A stretch of DNA of 51,824 nt from positions 1-51,824 of the forward strand of contig JAILEU010000008.1 of NCBI GenBank assembly GCA_024697785.1, in the 5' to 3' direction. The DNA is from Bacteroidaceae bacterium. GTDB lineage: Bacteria > Bacteroidota > Bacteroidia > Bacteroidales > Bacteroidaceae. Below, piece after piece: positions 1 to 10,100 of this stretch (position 1 is the stretch's first letter; every line of letters starts with the position of its first letter). A model generated the notes under the pieces. That model worked only from the letters and a program-made list of their open reading frames with translations. It was not told the DNA's origin and ran no database searches. The position numbers and the translations under genes were made by a program.

Positions 1-1259
1 AAGTTGTCGAAACTGATCATGCTGGGATCGACGCCGAGGCTGTCGAGGAGGTCGAGGACCGTCTTGGCCATCATGGGAGGACCGCAGAGGTAGTACTCGA
101 TGTCCTCGGGTGCCTCGTGCTGCTTCAGGTAGGTGTCGCCCATGACAGGAGCCACGAAGCCCGGGGTGTACTTGATGCCTGCTGCGTCGGCAGCGGGATC
201 GGGACGGTCGAGGGCCAGATGGAAGTGGAAGTTCGGGAACTCCTTCTCGATGGCGAGGAAGTCGTCGAGATAGAACACTTCGTTCAGGGCGCGGGCGCCG
301 TAGAAGTAGTGCATCTCGCGGTCCGTGGTGTGGAGTGTGCGCGTCATGTGCATGATCTGAGCACGCAGCGGAGCCATACCTGCGCCACCGCCGACCCATA
401 TCATCTCTCGTCCGCTGGTGAAGTTCGGGTGGAACTCGCCGTAAGGGCCGCTCATGATGACCTTGTCGCCAGGCTTGAGAGAGAAGATGTAGCTCGATGC
501 AATACCGGGCATGACGTCCATGAAGCCCGTCTGTGGTTTGGGCTTGAAGGGAGGTGTAGCGATACGCACGGTGAGCATGATGCGGTCGCCCTCAGCGGGG
601 TAGTTGGCCATGGAGTAGGCGCGGATGGTCTCCTCGTCGTTCTTGCACTTGAGGGTGAAAAGGCCGAACTTCTCCCATGCGGGCAGGTATTCGTCGCCGA
701 TGAGGCTCTTGTCGATGTCCTTGTCGTAGTCCATCGAGTACTTGGGGATGCGGATTTGCGCATAAGAGCCGGGGAGGAAGTCCATGTGCTCGCCTGGGGG
801 CAGCTGGACGATGAACTCCTTGATGAACGTTGCGACGTTCTTGTTGCTGATGACTTCGCACTCCCATTCCTTGACGCCCATGACGCTCTCGGGCACCTTG
901 ATGCCGAGGTCGCCCTTGACCTTGACCTGGCAGCCGAGACGCCAGTGGTCCTGCTGCTGCTTGCGGCTGAAGTGGCTGACTTCGGAGGGGAGGATTTCGC
1001 CGCCACCCTCGACGACCTGGCACTTGCATTGTCCGCACGAGCCCTTTCCGCCGCAAGCGGAGGGGAGGTGTACGCCGTTGACGGCGAGGGTGTTGAGCAG
1101 CGTGCCGCCGCTCTCGACTTCCATCTCGTTGTCGCCGTTGATGACGAGTTTGACGGGGCCCGAGGCTACGAGGTAGCGCTTGGCGACAAGCAGGATGGCG
1201 ACCAGAAGAAGAATGATAACGAGGAATACGATTACGCTCGTAAGAATTAATTTCATCAT
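1..1259 (-). CDS. nqrF: Na+-translocating NADH:quinone reductase subunit F, 3' end just off the window
   Basis: Reverse-strand reading MMKLILTSVIVFLVIILLLVAILLVAKR...; 2Fe-2S motif CGGKGSCGQCKC; flavin/NAD reductase motifs (RAYSMANYP, GGGAGMAPLRAQIMH, YLCGPPMM); first gene of a syntenic nqr operon. Not in the ORF track because it runs off the edge. Confidence 0.95.
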   Translation of the reverse strand, partial: MMKLILTSVIVFLVIILLLVAILLVAKRYLVASGPVKLVINGDNEMEVESGGTLLNTLAVNGVHLPSACGGKGSCGQCKCQVVEGGGEILPSEVSHFSRKQQQDHWRLGCQVKVKGDLGIKVPESVMGVKEWECEVISNKNVATFIKEFIVQLPPGEHMDFLPGSYAQIRIPKYSMDYDKDIDKSLIGDEYLPAWEKFGLFTLKCKNDEETIRAYSMANYPAEGDRIMLTVRIATPPFKPKPQTGFMDVMPGIASSYIFSLKPGDKVIMSGPYGEFHPNFTSGREMIWVGGGAGMAPLRAQIMHMTRTLHTTDREMHYFYGARALNEVFYLDDFLAIEKEFPNFHFHLALDRPDPAADAAGIKYTPGFVAPVMGDTYLKQHEAPEDIEYYLCGPPMMAKTVLDLLDSLGVDPSMISFDN

Positions 1260-1280
1260 AGTGGTATGTTCCTCCTTATT

Positions 1281-1907
1281 TTAAATGGTGAGGCCGGAGA
1301 AGCACATGAAGGCCATGGCCATGAGTCCGACGGTGATAAACGTAATGCCGAGTCCCTTCAGCGGCTTGGGTACGTCGCTGTAGGCCATCTTCTCGCGGAT
1401 AGCTGCGAGGCAGACGATGGCGAGTCCCCATCCGAGTCCGCTGCCGAGGGCATAGGCGATGGAGTCGCCGAAGTTGGTGATGGCCTGTGTGTTGGTGGGG
1501 TCAAGGCCGATGCGCTGCTGCATGAAGAGCGAGGCACCCATGATGGCGCAGTTGACGGCGATGAGGGGCAGGAAGATGCCCAGCGAGTTGTAGAGCGAGG
1601 GGCTGAACTTCTCGACGACCATCTCCACCAGCTGCACGATGCCGGCGATGACGGCAATGAACAGGATGAACGAGAGGAACGAGAGGTCAACGCCGGGCAC
1701 GAGGCAGTCGGGGCCGAGAACCTTGGTCTGCAACAGGTAGTTGACGGGGAGCGTGATGAGCTCGACAAAGGTAACGGCGACGCCGAGGCCAAGGGCCGTC
1801 TTGACGTTCTTCGACACGGCAAGGTAAGAGCACATACCGAGGAAGAACGCGAAAATCATGTTGTCCACGAATATCGAGCGGACGAATAGACTAAAGAAAT
1901 GTTCCAT
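1281..1907 (-). CDS. nqrE: Na+-translocating NADH:quinone reductase subunit E
   Basis: 208 aa polytopic protein [33 protein letters not shown]..., nqr operon context. Confidence 0.95.
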   Translation of the reverse strand: MEHFFSLFVRSIFVDNMIFAFFLGMCSYLAVSKNVKTALGLGVAVTFVELITLPVNYLLQTKVLGPDCLVPGVDLSFLSFILFIAVIAGIVQLVEMVVEKFSPSLYNSLGIFLPLIAVNCAIMGASLFMQQRIGLDPTNTQAITNFGDSIAYALGSGLGWGLAIVCLAAIREKMAYSDVPKPLKGLGITFITVGLMAMAFMCFSGLTI

Positions 1908-1938
1908 AATTCTGTTTTCTTAAACGGAGATGTGACTA

Positions 1939-2568
1939 TTATTGTTCTTGCAAATCCTTGTTGTGAGCCCGCTGCCACCAGATGATACAGCCCACGATGA
2001 TGAGCGCCATAGGCGGCATCAGCATGAGGCCGTTGTTGAGGTAGCCGTGGTTGTAGCACCACTGGGGGATGACCTGATAGCCGAAGAGGCATCCCGAGCC
2101 GAGCAGTTCGCGGATGAAGGCGACGATGACGAGAATCTTGGCATAGCCGAGGCCGTTGCCCAGTCCGTCGAGGAGGCTCTCCCACGGGCCGTTGCTCATG
2201 GCAAAGGCTTCGAGACGTCCCATCAGGATGCAGTTCGTGATGATAAGACCGATATAGACGCTGAGCTGCACGCTGACGTCGTAGGCGAAGGCCTTCAGCA
2301 CTTCGCTGACGATGGTGACGAGTGCGGCCACCACCACCAGCTGGATGATGATGCGTACGCGGTTGGGGATGGTCTTGCGCAGCAGCGAGATGACCAGGTT
2401 CGACAGCGCCACGATGATGGTGACGGAGAGTCCCATGACGATGGCAGGCTTCAGCTGGGCCGTAACGGCCAATGCGGAACAGATGCCCAGCACCTGCACG
2501 GTGACGGGATTGTTCTTGCCAAGAGGAGCCGTGAAGACCTCTTTATTCTGTTTTGAAAAAAGTGACAT
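1939..2568 (-). CDS. nqrD: Na+-translocating NADH:quinone reductase subunit D
   Basis: 209 aa membrane protein MSLFSKQNKEVFTAPLGKNNPVTVQVLGICSALAVT..., operon context. Confidence 0.95.
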   Translation of the reverse strand: MSLFSKQNKEVFTAPLGKNNPVTVQVLGICSALAVTAQLKPAIVMGLSVTIIVALSNLVISLLRKTIPNRVRIIIQLVVVAALVTIVSEVLKAFAYDVSVQLSVYIGLIITNCILMGRLEAFAMSNGPWESLLDGLGNGLGYAKILVIVAFIRELLGSGCLFGYQVIPQWCYNHGYLNNGLMLMPPMALIIVGCIIWWQRAHNKDLQEQ

Positions 2569-2589
2569 AATGCTGTTTCCTCCTTTTCT

Positions 2590-3312
2590 TTATGGGTTAG
2601 ACTCTGTTCCGGCGCTCAGGAATGCGGCGTAGGCCTGAAGGTCTTTCTGCAGCATGTCGCTGACGCCCTTCGACGTGAAGGTGGCTCCGCTGAGGCCGTT
2701 GACCTCAAACTCGGCATCCTTGACGTTACCGTTCTTGACAACGCTGAGGGCGACGCGTCCGTCCTTCATGACGTGCTTGCCGCCGAAGGGCAGCTGGAAC
2801 TTCTCGTGGTTCGTAATCTCGGCGCCGAGACCCGGCGTCTCGCTGTCGTGCGAGAAATAGACGCCATAGACCGTCTGCTTGTCGGCATTCAGAGAGACGT
2901 AGCCCCAGATGGGTCCCCAGAGGCCGTTGCCGTAGAGCGGGAAGACGTACTTGGTCTGTCCGTCAACGCTGGCCACATAGACGGGGCGCTGGGTGAGGAT
3001 GTCGGCCGTGCTGCACTTGAAGGCGCAGCCGTTGTCGCCCGAAGCGCCCATCTGGTAGGGCTTGGTGGACGTCACGACGGTACCGTTCTCAGCCAGCAGC
3101 TGCTCGCTGACGATGTACTGCTTGTAAGTGGCCTCGGCATCCTTGACGCCCGTGACGTTCAGCGACGCCAGCACCTGCTTCATCTTGTCGAGGTCGATGT
3201 TACGCTGCTGGCGGCTGTGGAGCGCGCTCGACACGAAGGCCAGCAGGAATGCTACGATAATCACCACTATCGAAGCATAGATAAAGGTATATGAATTCTT
3301 GTTTGTATTCAT
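2590..3312 (-). CDS. nqrC: Na+-translocating NADH:quinone reductase subunit C
   Basis: 240 aa, N-terminal TM helix and SGAT flavinylation motif (NGLSGATFTSKGV). Confidence 0.95.
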   Translation of the reverse strand: MNTNKNSYTFIYASIVVIIVAFLLAFVSSALHSRQQRNIDLDKMKQVLASLNVTGVKDAEATYKQYIVSEQLLAENGTVVTSTKPYQMGASGDNGCAFKCSTADILTQRPVYVASVDGQTKYVFPLYGNGLWGPIWGYVSLNADKQTVYGVYFSHDSETPGLGAEITNHEKFQLPFGGKHVMKDGRVALSVVKNGNVKDAEFEVNGLSGATFTSKGVSDMLQKDLQAYAAFLSAGTESNP

Positions 3313-3336
3313 GACTTTGTTCGATAGGATTGTTGA

Positions 3337-4539
3337 TTATTTTTTGGCAATACGTTTTGCTCTCCGGCTGATGTTGGTCTGATAGACGCAGTAGTCGATG
3401 AGGGGAGCGAAGAGGTTCATGAGCAGGATGGCGAGCATCATGCCTTCAGGATAACCGGGGTTAGCGACGCGGATGACGATGGCCATGACGCCGATGAGGA
3501 AGCCGTAGATCCACTTACCCGTCTCGGTGCGAGCCGAGGTCACGGGGTCGGTGGCCATGAAGACGGCGCCGAAGGCGAAGCCGCCCAGCACGAGGTGCTG
3601 ATACCAAGGCATCATGGCGACGGCGTTCTGCGAGTCGCCCGTCTTGTTGAAGATGAAGGCCATCAGGGCACCGCCGGCAAAGACGCTGAGCGTGGTCTTC
3701 CACGACGAGATGCCCATGCCGATGAGCAGCAGGGCGCCGAGGGCGATGGCGATGATGCTGGTCTCGCCCACCGAGCCCGGGATGAGGCCCCATACCATGT
3801 TCCAGTCGAAGGCTGTGGCGCCTGTGACGGCTGCGGCGCCCAGCGGGGTGGCGCAGGTGGCGCCGTCAGGCAGGTTGCAGCCGAGGCCGAAGATGGTGTG
3901 GTCAAGCACCCACACCGAGTCGCCCGAGATGACGCTGGGGTAGGCAAAGAAGATGAAGGCACGCGTGATGAGGGCCACGTTGAAGATGTTCATGCCCGTG
4001 CCGCCGAAGATTTCCTTCGCGAAGATGACGGCAAACGCCGTAGCCAGTATCACTATCCACCAGGGCGTGGTGATGGGGATGATGAGGGGGATGATGAATC
4101 CCGTCACGAGGAAGCCCTCGTGAATCTCCTCACCCTTCCATTGGGCCACGGTGAACTCGATGGCAAGGCCCGTGACGTAGGCCAGGATGAAGTTGGGCAG
4201 GTAGGCCAGCAGGCCATAGGTAAACGTGGCCCAGAAGCCGGTGTACTTGGCGGCAACACCAAGGGAGGCGCCGAGGGCCATGTTCTGGTAGCCGATGTTG
4301 TACATACCGAACAGCATGGCGGGCACGAGGGCGATGACGACGAGGATCATCAGTCGCTTCGAGTCGAACGAGTCGTGGATGTTCACGCCCGATTTGCTCG
4401 TCTCGTTGGGCACGAAGAGGAAGGTCTCGAAGCCTTCGAACAGCGAGCGGAAGGCGTGGAACTTGCCCCCCTTCTCGACGTTGGGCTTTATCTGGTTGAC
4501 AAAGCGCCGCAGGTTATAGTTGAATTGTTTCAGTCCCAT
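3337..4539 (-). CDS. nqrB: Na+-translocating NADH:quinone reductase subunit B
   Basis: 400 aa RnfD/NqrB-type membrane protein, operon position. Confidence 0.95.
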   Translation of the reverse strand: MGLKQFNYNLRRFVNQIKPNVEKGGKFHAFRSLFEGFETFLFVPNETSKSGVNIHDSFDSKRLMILVVIALVPAMLFGMYNIGYQNMALGASLGVAAKYTGFWATFTYGLLAYLPNFILAYVTGLAIEFTVAQWKGEEIHEGFLVTGFIIPLIIPITTPWWIVILATAFAVIFAKEIFGGTGMNIFNVALITRAFIFFAYPSVISGDSVWVLDHTIFGLGCNLPDGATCATPLGAAAVTGATAFDWNMVWGLIPGSVGETSIIAIALGALLLIGMGISSWKTTLSVFAGGALMAFIFNKTGDSQNAVAMMPWYQHLVLGGFAFGAVFMATDPVTSARTETGKWIYGFLIGVMAIVIRVANPGYPEGMMLAILLMNLFAPLIDYCVYQTNISRRAKRIAKK

Positions 4540-4545
4540 AGTGCT

Positions 4546-5898
4546 CTATTCCATTTCGGCACGCAGCTTGTTCAGTCCTTCGCGGACGATGCGCTGCAGC
4601 TCCAGTTTTGACGAATCTACAAACTCACACAGGGCAAAGTCCTCGGGCGCCACCTCGTAGATGCCCATCGCCTCCATCTTGTCCACGTCGCCCGTGATGA
4701 TGGCCTTGATGAGGTATTCGGGGTAGATGTCCATGGGGAAGACCTTGTCGTACTCGCCCGAGGCAATCATGTGCCTCTCGCCGCCCTTCACGCGGGCGTC
4801 GATGTCGTAGGCACGCTTCGGCGTCAGGAAGCTGAGGAACGAGCGGCTCACGCTGAAGTGATTGAAGCGCGGGGCTATCCATCCCAGCAGCTCGTTGGTG
4901 TCGTCGCCCTCGGGGATGACGGTTACCATGTTGGCGAATGCCGGCAGCCACTCGGTCTTCTTGACGGGACGGCCTGTCAGCACGTTACCGCCCACGATGC
5001 GGTAGTGGCGGTCAATCTTGATGTTGTCGCCCAGGACGTCAGCCATCCGTGCACCCAGCGTCACGCGGGCGTAGGTGGGCTTCGTCAGCCCTGTGCCTGC
5101 CAGCGCTATGGTGCGTTCGAACGACACGGTGCCCTTGTTGAACAGATGGCCCATCAGGATGACGTCCTGTGCAGCCACCGTCCACACCACCTCGCCCTTG
5201 TTGACGGGCCGCGTGTGGTTGATCTGCACGCCCACGTTGCCTGCGGGGTGCCGTCCGGCGAAGGCTGTGATGTTGACGTTCTGTGCGTCGGTCACGGCCT
5301 TGGCTGTCTGTTTCGGGCTGATGCCGAGGAACGTCGGCGCCAGCTTGGCCAGGGCGCTCAGGCCCGCCTGCCATTCCGCCTCGTGGCCCTTCAGCACCAC
5401 CTCGAAGTCGGGCGCCAAGGGTGCCGAGTCGAAGGCGCTGACGAAGATGGCCTTCGGCGTCTGGTCGGGGTTAGCCACGATGTCGTAGGGGCGCTGGCGG
5501 ACGAAGGCCATCAGGCCGCTCTCCAAGAGAGCCGTCTTCACCTGCTCCGGTGTCAGGCTGTGAACGCTCTTCACGCCGAATGCCACCGAGTCGCCCTTAC
5601 CGTCGGGCTCGACGACGATGCTGAGCACCTTCCGTCGGGCGCCGCGGTTTACTGCTGTCACCACGCCCGACACAGGGCTGGCGAATTTCAGCGCGGGATG
5701 CCACTTGTCCACAAACAGGGCATCGCCTGCCTTGACCGTCTGTCCGGCTGCCACCACCACCTTCGGCGTGATGCCGGTGAAGTCGTCGGGCACAAGCGCA
5801 TAGCTTGCCGCCTGCTTCAACAGCACACACTCCGCCGTAGGGGCTGCGCCCTTCAGCTTGATGTCAAGGCCTTTTCGTAATTTAATTACTTCTGGCAT
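4546..5898 (-). CDS. nqrA: Na+-translocating NADH:quinone reductase subunit A
   Basis: 450 aa MPEVIKLRKGLDIKLKGAAP..., first gene of the nqr operon. Confidence 0.95.
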   Translation of the reverse strand: MPEVIKLRKGLDIKLKGAAPTAECVLLKQAASYALVPDDFTGITPKVVVAAGQTVKAGDALFVDKWHPALKFASPVSGVVTAVNRGARRKVLSIVVEPDGKGDSVAFGVKSVHSLTPEQVKTALLESGLMAFVRQRPYDIVANPDQTPKAIFVSAFDSAPLAPDFEVVLKGHEAEWQAGLSALAKLAPTFLGISPKQTAKAVTDAQNVNITAFAGRHPAGNVGVQINHTRPVNKGEVVWTVAAQDVILMGHLFNKGTVSFERTIALAGTGLTKPTYARVTLGARMADVLGDNIKIDRHYRIVGGNVLTGRPVKKTEWLPAFANMVTVIPEGDDTNELLGWIAPRFNHFSVSRSFLSFLTPKRAYDIDARVKGGERHMIASGEYDKVFPMDIYPEYLIKAIITGDVDKMEAMGIYEVAPEDFALCEFVDSSKLELQRIVREGLNKLRAEME

Positions 5899-6325
5899 AG
5901 TTGATTGGATATAGAATTACAATTATTCTTCCGTAAAACGCTGCAAAATTAACTAAAAAAAACGAACATCGAAAATCATTCAGCCCTTTTTTTATAATAA
6001 GGTATTTTTCGTATGCCGAAGCGGAGGAAGGATAGCGAGACGTCTGAAGCACAGCCGTACGATGGAGCACAGCCCCACCTGCCTTTTTTTCTCCGTTTTT
6101 ACGTTCTTTTTTGGAGCAAAATCCCCATTTTTCTCTACTTTTTTCCTCTGTTTTGGTATGCTTTTTGATGTACCTAAGTCTATTTTATGTGTTAACCATT
6201 GTAAAACAGCAAACAATGTTCTATAAAAATATTGACTTTTGTTTTTCTGCGCAATTTTCGTTTGTTTTCGCGTGAAATATGATTATTTTACTTTTCCCCA
6301 TTTGACTAATTTTATAATAACGGAG

Positions 6326-6425
6326 GTGTAGTAAGGTGTAGATGGTGTAGTAATTTTTGGCTATCTACACCACGTAAACGGCTTATCTTCAAGTTGTAAA
6401 CATGGTTGGTGTAGAGGTGTAGATA
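6326..6425. repeat. Cluster of GGTGTAG/CTACACC heptamers in direct and inverted orientation
   Basis: ggaggtgtagtaaggtgtagatggtgtag...ctacaccacg...ggttggtgtagaggtgtag read directly. Confidence 0.7.
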
Positions 6426-6580
6426 AATATCAACTTTTTTTTGAATTGATGACCTTATGAACTCCGAGGTCTGAACAGGGTTCTTCGAGTGTTGTAATTC
6501 CGCAATCCCCAACCCCAAAATAAGGGAGTTTTGCATTCCTTTTGTCATTAGCTAAGAAAAAATCCTGCAAATAGGCAACG

Positions 6581-6653
6581 GTTTATAAACACGGCCCGCG
6601 TTTATATAAACAGCGCCCGTGTTTATATAAACAGCGCCCCTGTTTATAAATAT
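6581..6653. repeat. Tandem ~19-21 bp repeat built around the palindrome GTTTATATAAAC
   Basis: gtttataaacacggcccgc / gtttatataaacagcgcccgt / gtttatataaacagcgcccct / gtttataaatattg. Confidence 0.85.
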
Positions 6654-7079
6654 TGTCAAACGCTGGAAAAACGGAGTCTTACTCTGGCAATTCTACTTCT
6701 GCAGTCTGTCAACAAACAGATACCCTTGTTCTACTTGAATACTATAATAGCATTAGTTTTATGGAACGGAAAGAAGTAATTGTTGTAATCCTTGTTCTAA
6801 TGGAATGCTATTACAGGCAAGTGACCCGTTTGGGGCAGCATTTCATGCAAGTACTTTGTACGTCCGGATAGGTCGGCGGTCGATGAAACCTGCCTTCAGC
6901 CAGACATTGAAATAGACCTTGACGACAAGGATTCTTCGTGGAAGTTTATTGTTGAAAAAATTGGGAGAAACGAGTAGGGCACAGAGAAGAAAGACTGTTG
7001 CCAGACAAGAATAATTGTTTATCCTTCCTTGGCCTTCGGAGCTTTTATATTGGCGGCGGCTCGGAAAATTGCAAATAAA

Positions 7080-7111
7080 TTTGCATTTTCGCTCGGCTCA
7101 CCCTATCTTTG
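7080..7111 (+). promoter_or_regulatory. Bacteroidetes-type promoter (-33 TTTG, -7 TATCTTTG) for the TamB gene
   Basis: TTTG at 7080-7083 and TATCTTTG at 7104-7111, 20-nt spacer; matches the TTG-N19-21-TAnnTTTG consensus. Confidence 0.6.
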
Positions 7112-7137
7112 TCGCATTATTTAATAAGGTAGGAATT

Positions 7138-10100
7138 GTGAGCAAGGTGAGTCGTCGCATTCGTGGGGTGTTCATAGCGCTTGGCGTTGTGATTCTCTTG
7201 CTGTTTTTCCTGCTCAATTCGCCTTGGATACAGCGGCGTACGGCAGCCGTGATATCCGACGCGCTGGAGGAACAGATCGGTTCGCACGTGGTGCTGGGCG
7301 GCCTGCATTGGCGGCTGCCGGGCGACATCGTCCTCGACAGCATCCGCGTGGATGACCGCGATGGCGCGGCTCTGCTGACGGCTGAGCGCCTGGCCGTGAA
7401 GATCGACTGGCGTCCGCTGATCAAACGGAAGCAAGTGGTGGTGCGCAACATACGTCTTTTCCGCCCTTACATCGCCGTGCATGCTGACAGCGTTGGCGGC
7501 GAGTTGAACTGCCAGTTCCTCGTCGATGCCTTCGCCCGGACGGACACGACGGCAAACAAGCCGACGATGCCCGACCTGCGCATCCATTCGCTGATTGTCC
7601 GCGGGGCAAGGTTGCGCTATGACGTCCTCTCTGAGCCGCAGACGGACGGGCAGTTCAACCCGTCGCACGTGGATGTGACGGACTTTAATGCCCACCTGTC
7701 GGTGAAGGCCCTGTCGGCGGACACACTCAGCGTCATCCTCCGCCAGCTGTCGCTGAGGGAACAGAGTGGCTTTGCGCTGGACAACCTGATGCTGCGCTTA
7801 GTGGCCAACCGCGAGGGAGCCACCGTGGCGGGGCTGTCAGCACGGATGCCGCAGTCGGATCTGCGGGTCGATTCGCTCTTTGCCGACTATGCCGAGGGCG
7901 TGAAGGTGAGGGCTGTGGTGCCGACCTCGACCCTCGCGGCAAGTGACCTTGCAGCCTTCGTGCCTGCGCTCGGCGGTAACGCGTCGAAGCTGACGCTGAG
8001 CACGACGCTGAAGGCCGACGCGGAAGGACGTTTCGATGTCGAACGCCTCATGCTGAGAATGAACAAACGTGACGTGGACGTCCTGCTGCAGGGCAGCGGC
8101 GACCTCAGGCAGATTAAAAAAAGCTCTCACCCCTCACCCCTAACCCCTAACCCGTATGTGGACGCACGGATACACCGGCTCACGGTGACGAAGGCGGGCT
8201 GGACGAGCCTTGAGAACCTTCTCGCGGCGGTGGACAGCCAGACGGGCTTGTCGTCGGCATCCATAGCCCGCGAGCTGGCGGGGCGCGTAGGAGCCGCATC
8301 GCTGACCGGCTCGGCAGCCTTGCAGCTGGGGGGTGACGGCAAACCTGCGCTGTCGGCAGGCGACCTCGCCCTGAAGGCCGACGTCGGCGAGGCTGACGTC
8401 AGATGGGGAGTGAAGGGAACCGCCGTCACGGCCAACATTGATACCCGCAGCCTGAACCTCGGCCACGCCCTCCGGCAGAGCGACGTGGGCAGTCTCACGG
8501 CCTCGCTTGCCCTGAAGGGAAAGACGGACGGTGCCTGGCAGAAACTGCTGACGGCAGAGGCGGACGGCCAGATAACGAGCATAGACTACAAGAACTACAC
8601 CTATAGCCCCATCACCGCCCAGGGAACATGGGACGGCGGGACGGCGACGGCGCAGCTGGCCGTTGACGACCCGAACATACGTACTCGGCTGACAGCCGCG
8701 GGGGGCATGACGGACGGCGTGAACACGCTCGACCTGCGCGCCGACGTGTCGAGGCTGAACCTGCACGCCCTGCACCTGACAGAGATGCACGAGGGCACCC
8801 GTTTCTCCTTCCACGCGGGCGGTCATCTGACCGCGAGGACGTTCGACGACCTCCGCGGCGAGCTGTCGGTGGACAGCCTGCGGCTGGACGACGCCGAGCA
8901 CACGTGGATGGTGAGACGCTTCCATGCCGGCTCATACCCCAACGGGGCGCAGAAACGCTATACCATCGACTCGGACTTCATGCAGATGCGTGCCTCGGGC
9001 TACTTCACGCTCGGGAACCTGGGCGGAAGTCTCTATAACCTGCTGGCCGAATACGTGCCGACGCTGCTCTCGACGATGCCCCCGTCGTGGGCGAAAGCGG
9101 GGCGGAAGGCCGACAAGGCGGCTGGCGAGGGCGCAGCCAACCTGCTGACGTTCGAGACGACGGTCAGCGACCTCTCGCCGCTGAACGAGCTGTTCGGCAT
9201 TCCCGTCAGGGCTGCCTATCCCATCAAGCTGGGCGGAACGCTCTACGAAGACCGCGAGGTGCTGAAGCTGAACGCCGATGTGCCCCACCTGCGCTACGGC
9301 GAGAACACCCTTCGGGGCGTGACGTTGAGCGTGACAAACGAGAATCGTTCGTCGCTGCTGGTGAGCTTCGGGGGCGAGAAGGTGGAGAAAGAGGGTGCGT
9401 ACCTGATGGCTGATGCCCAGGCCGTGCTGCAGGGCGACGGCATCGAGCTCGACGCCGAATGGGGCAACTCAGAGAGAGGGCTTTTCGAGGGCAACCTGCA
9501 TGCCCATGCCGCTTTTGAGAAAGACGACAAGGGACGTCTGTTGACGAGGCTCACGGGACGGCCCTCGTCGGCTGTCATCACCGGCGAGACGTGGACGCTT
9601 GCGCCCTTCACGGCTACTGTGGGATCAGATGCCTACGCCATTTCCGGCTTCAGGCTGATGAACGGGCCACAGTACCTGACGGTTGACGGCCGGGTGGTGG
9701 CGCATAAGAGTTCAGACAATGGTAGGAGTTCAGGAGTTCAGGAGTTCAGGAGTTCAGACAATGGTGCTGCTGACGAAAGCCTGCATGCAGAGGTATCATC
9801 TGAACTCCTTGCAACTCCTGAACTCCTGAACTCCTCAAATGACAGCATCTCCGTGCGGCTGAACGGGATAGACATTGCTCCGTTTGTCTCGATGGCCAAG
9901 CTTGAGGGCATCTCCTTCGGCGGCGTGGTGTCGGGTGCTGCCGATGTGGCGGGGCTGCTGACGAAAACGCCCCGTGTGGAAGCCGACCTCACCATTGCGG
10001 ACCTCACCTTCTGCCAGGCGCCGATGGGCGACGCCAGCGTGGTGGCCGGCTATGACGACCGCGGCATCGTGTTCGACCTCACCAGCCCATCAACCAACAT

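Noticed and set aside
117-1250. 377-aa plus-strand ORF
   Set aside because: Antisense to nqrF; composition mirrors the codon bias of the true gene.
5899-7079. Prophage or integrase remnant in the nqrA-tamB gap
   Set aside because: No recognisable integrase, transposase or att-like repeat could be read; kept only as repeat findings.
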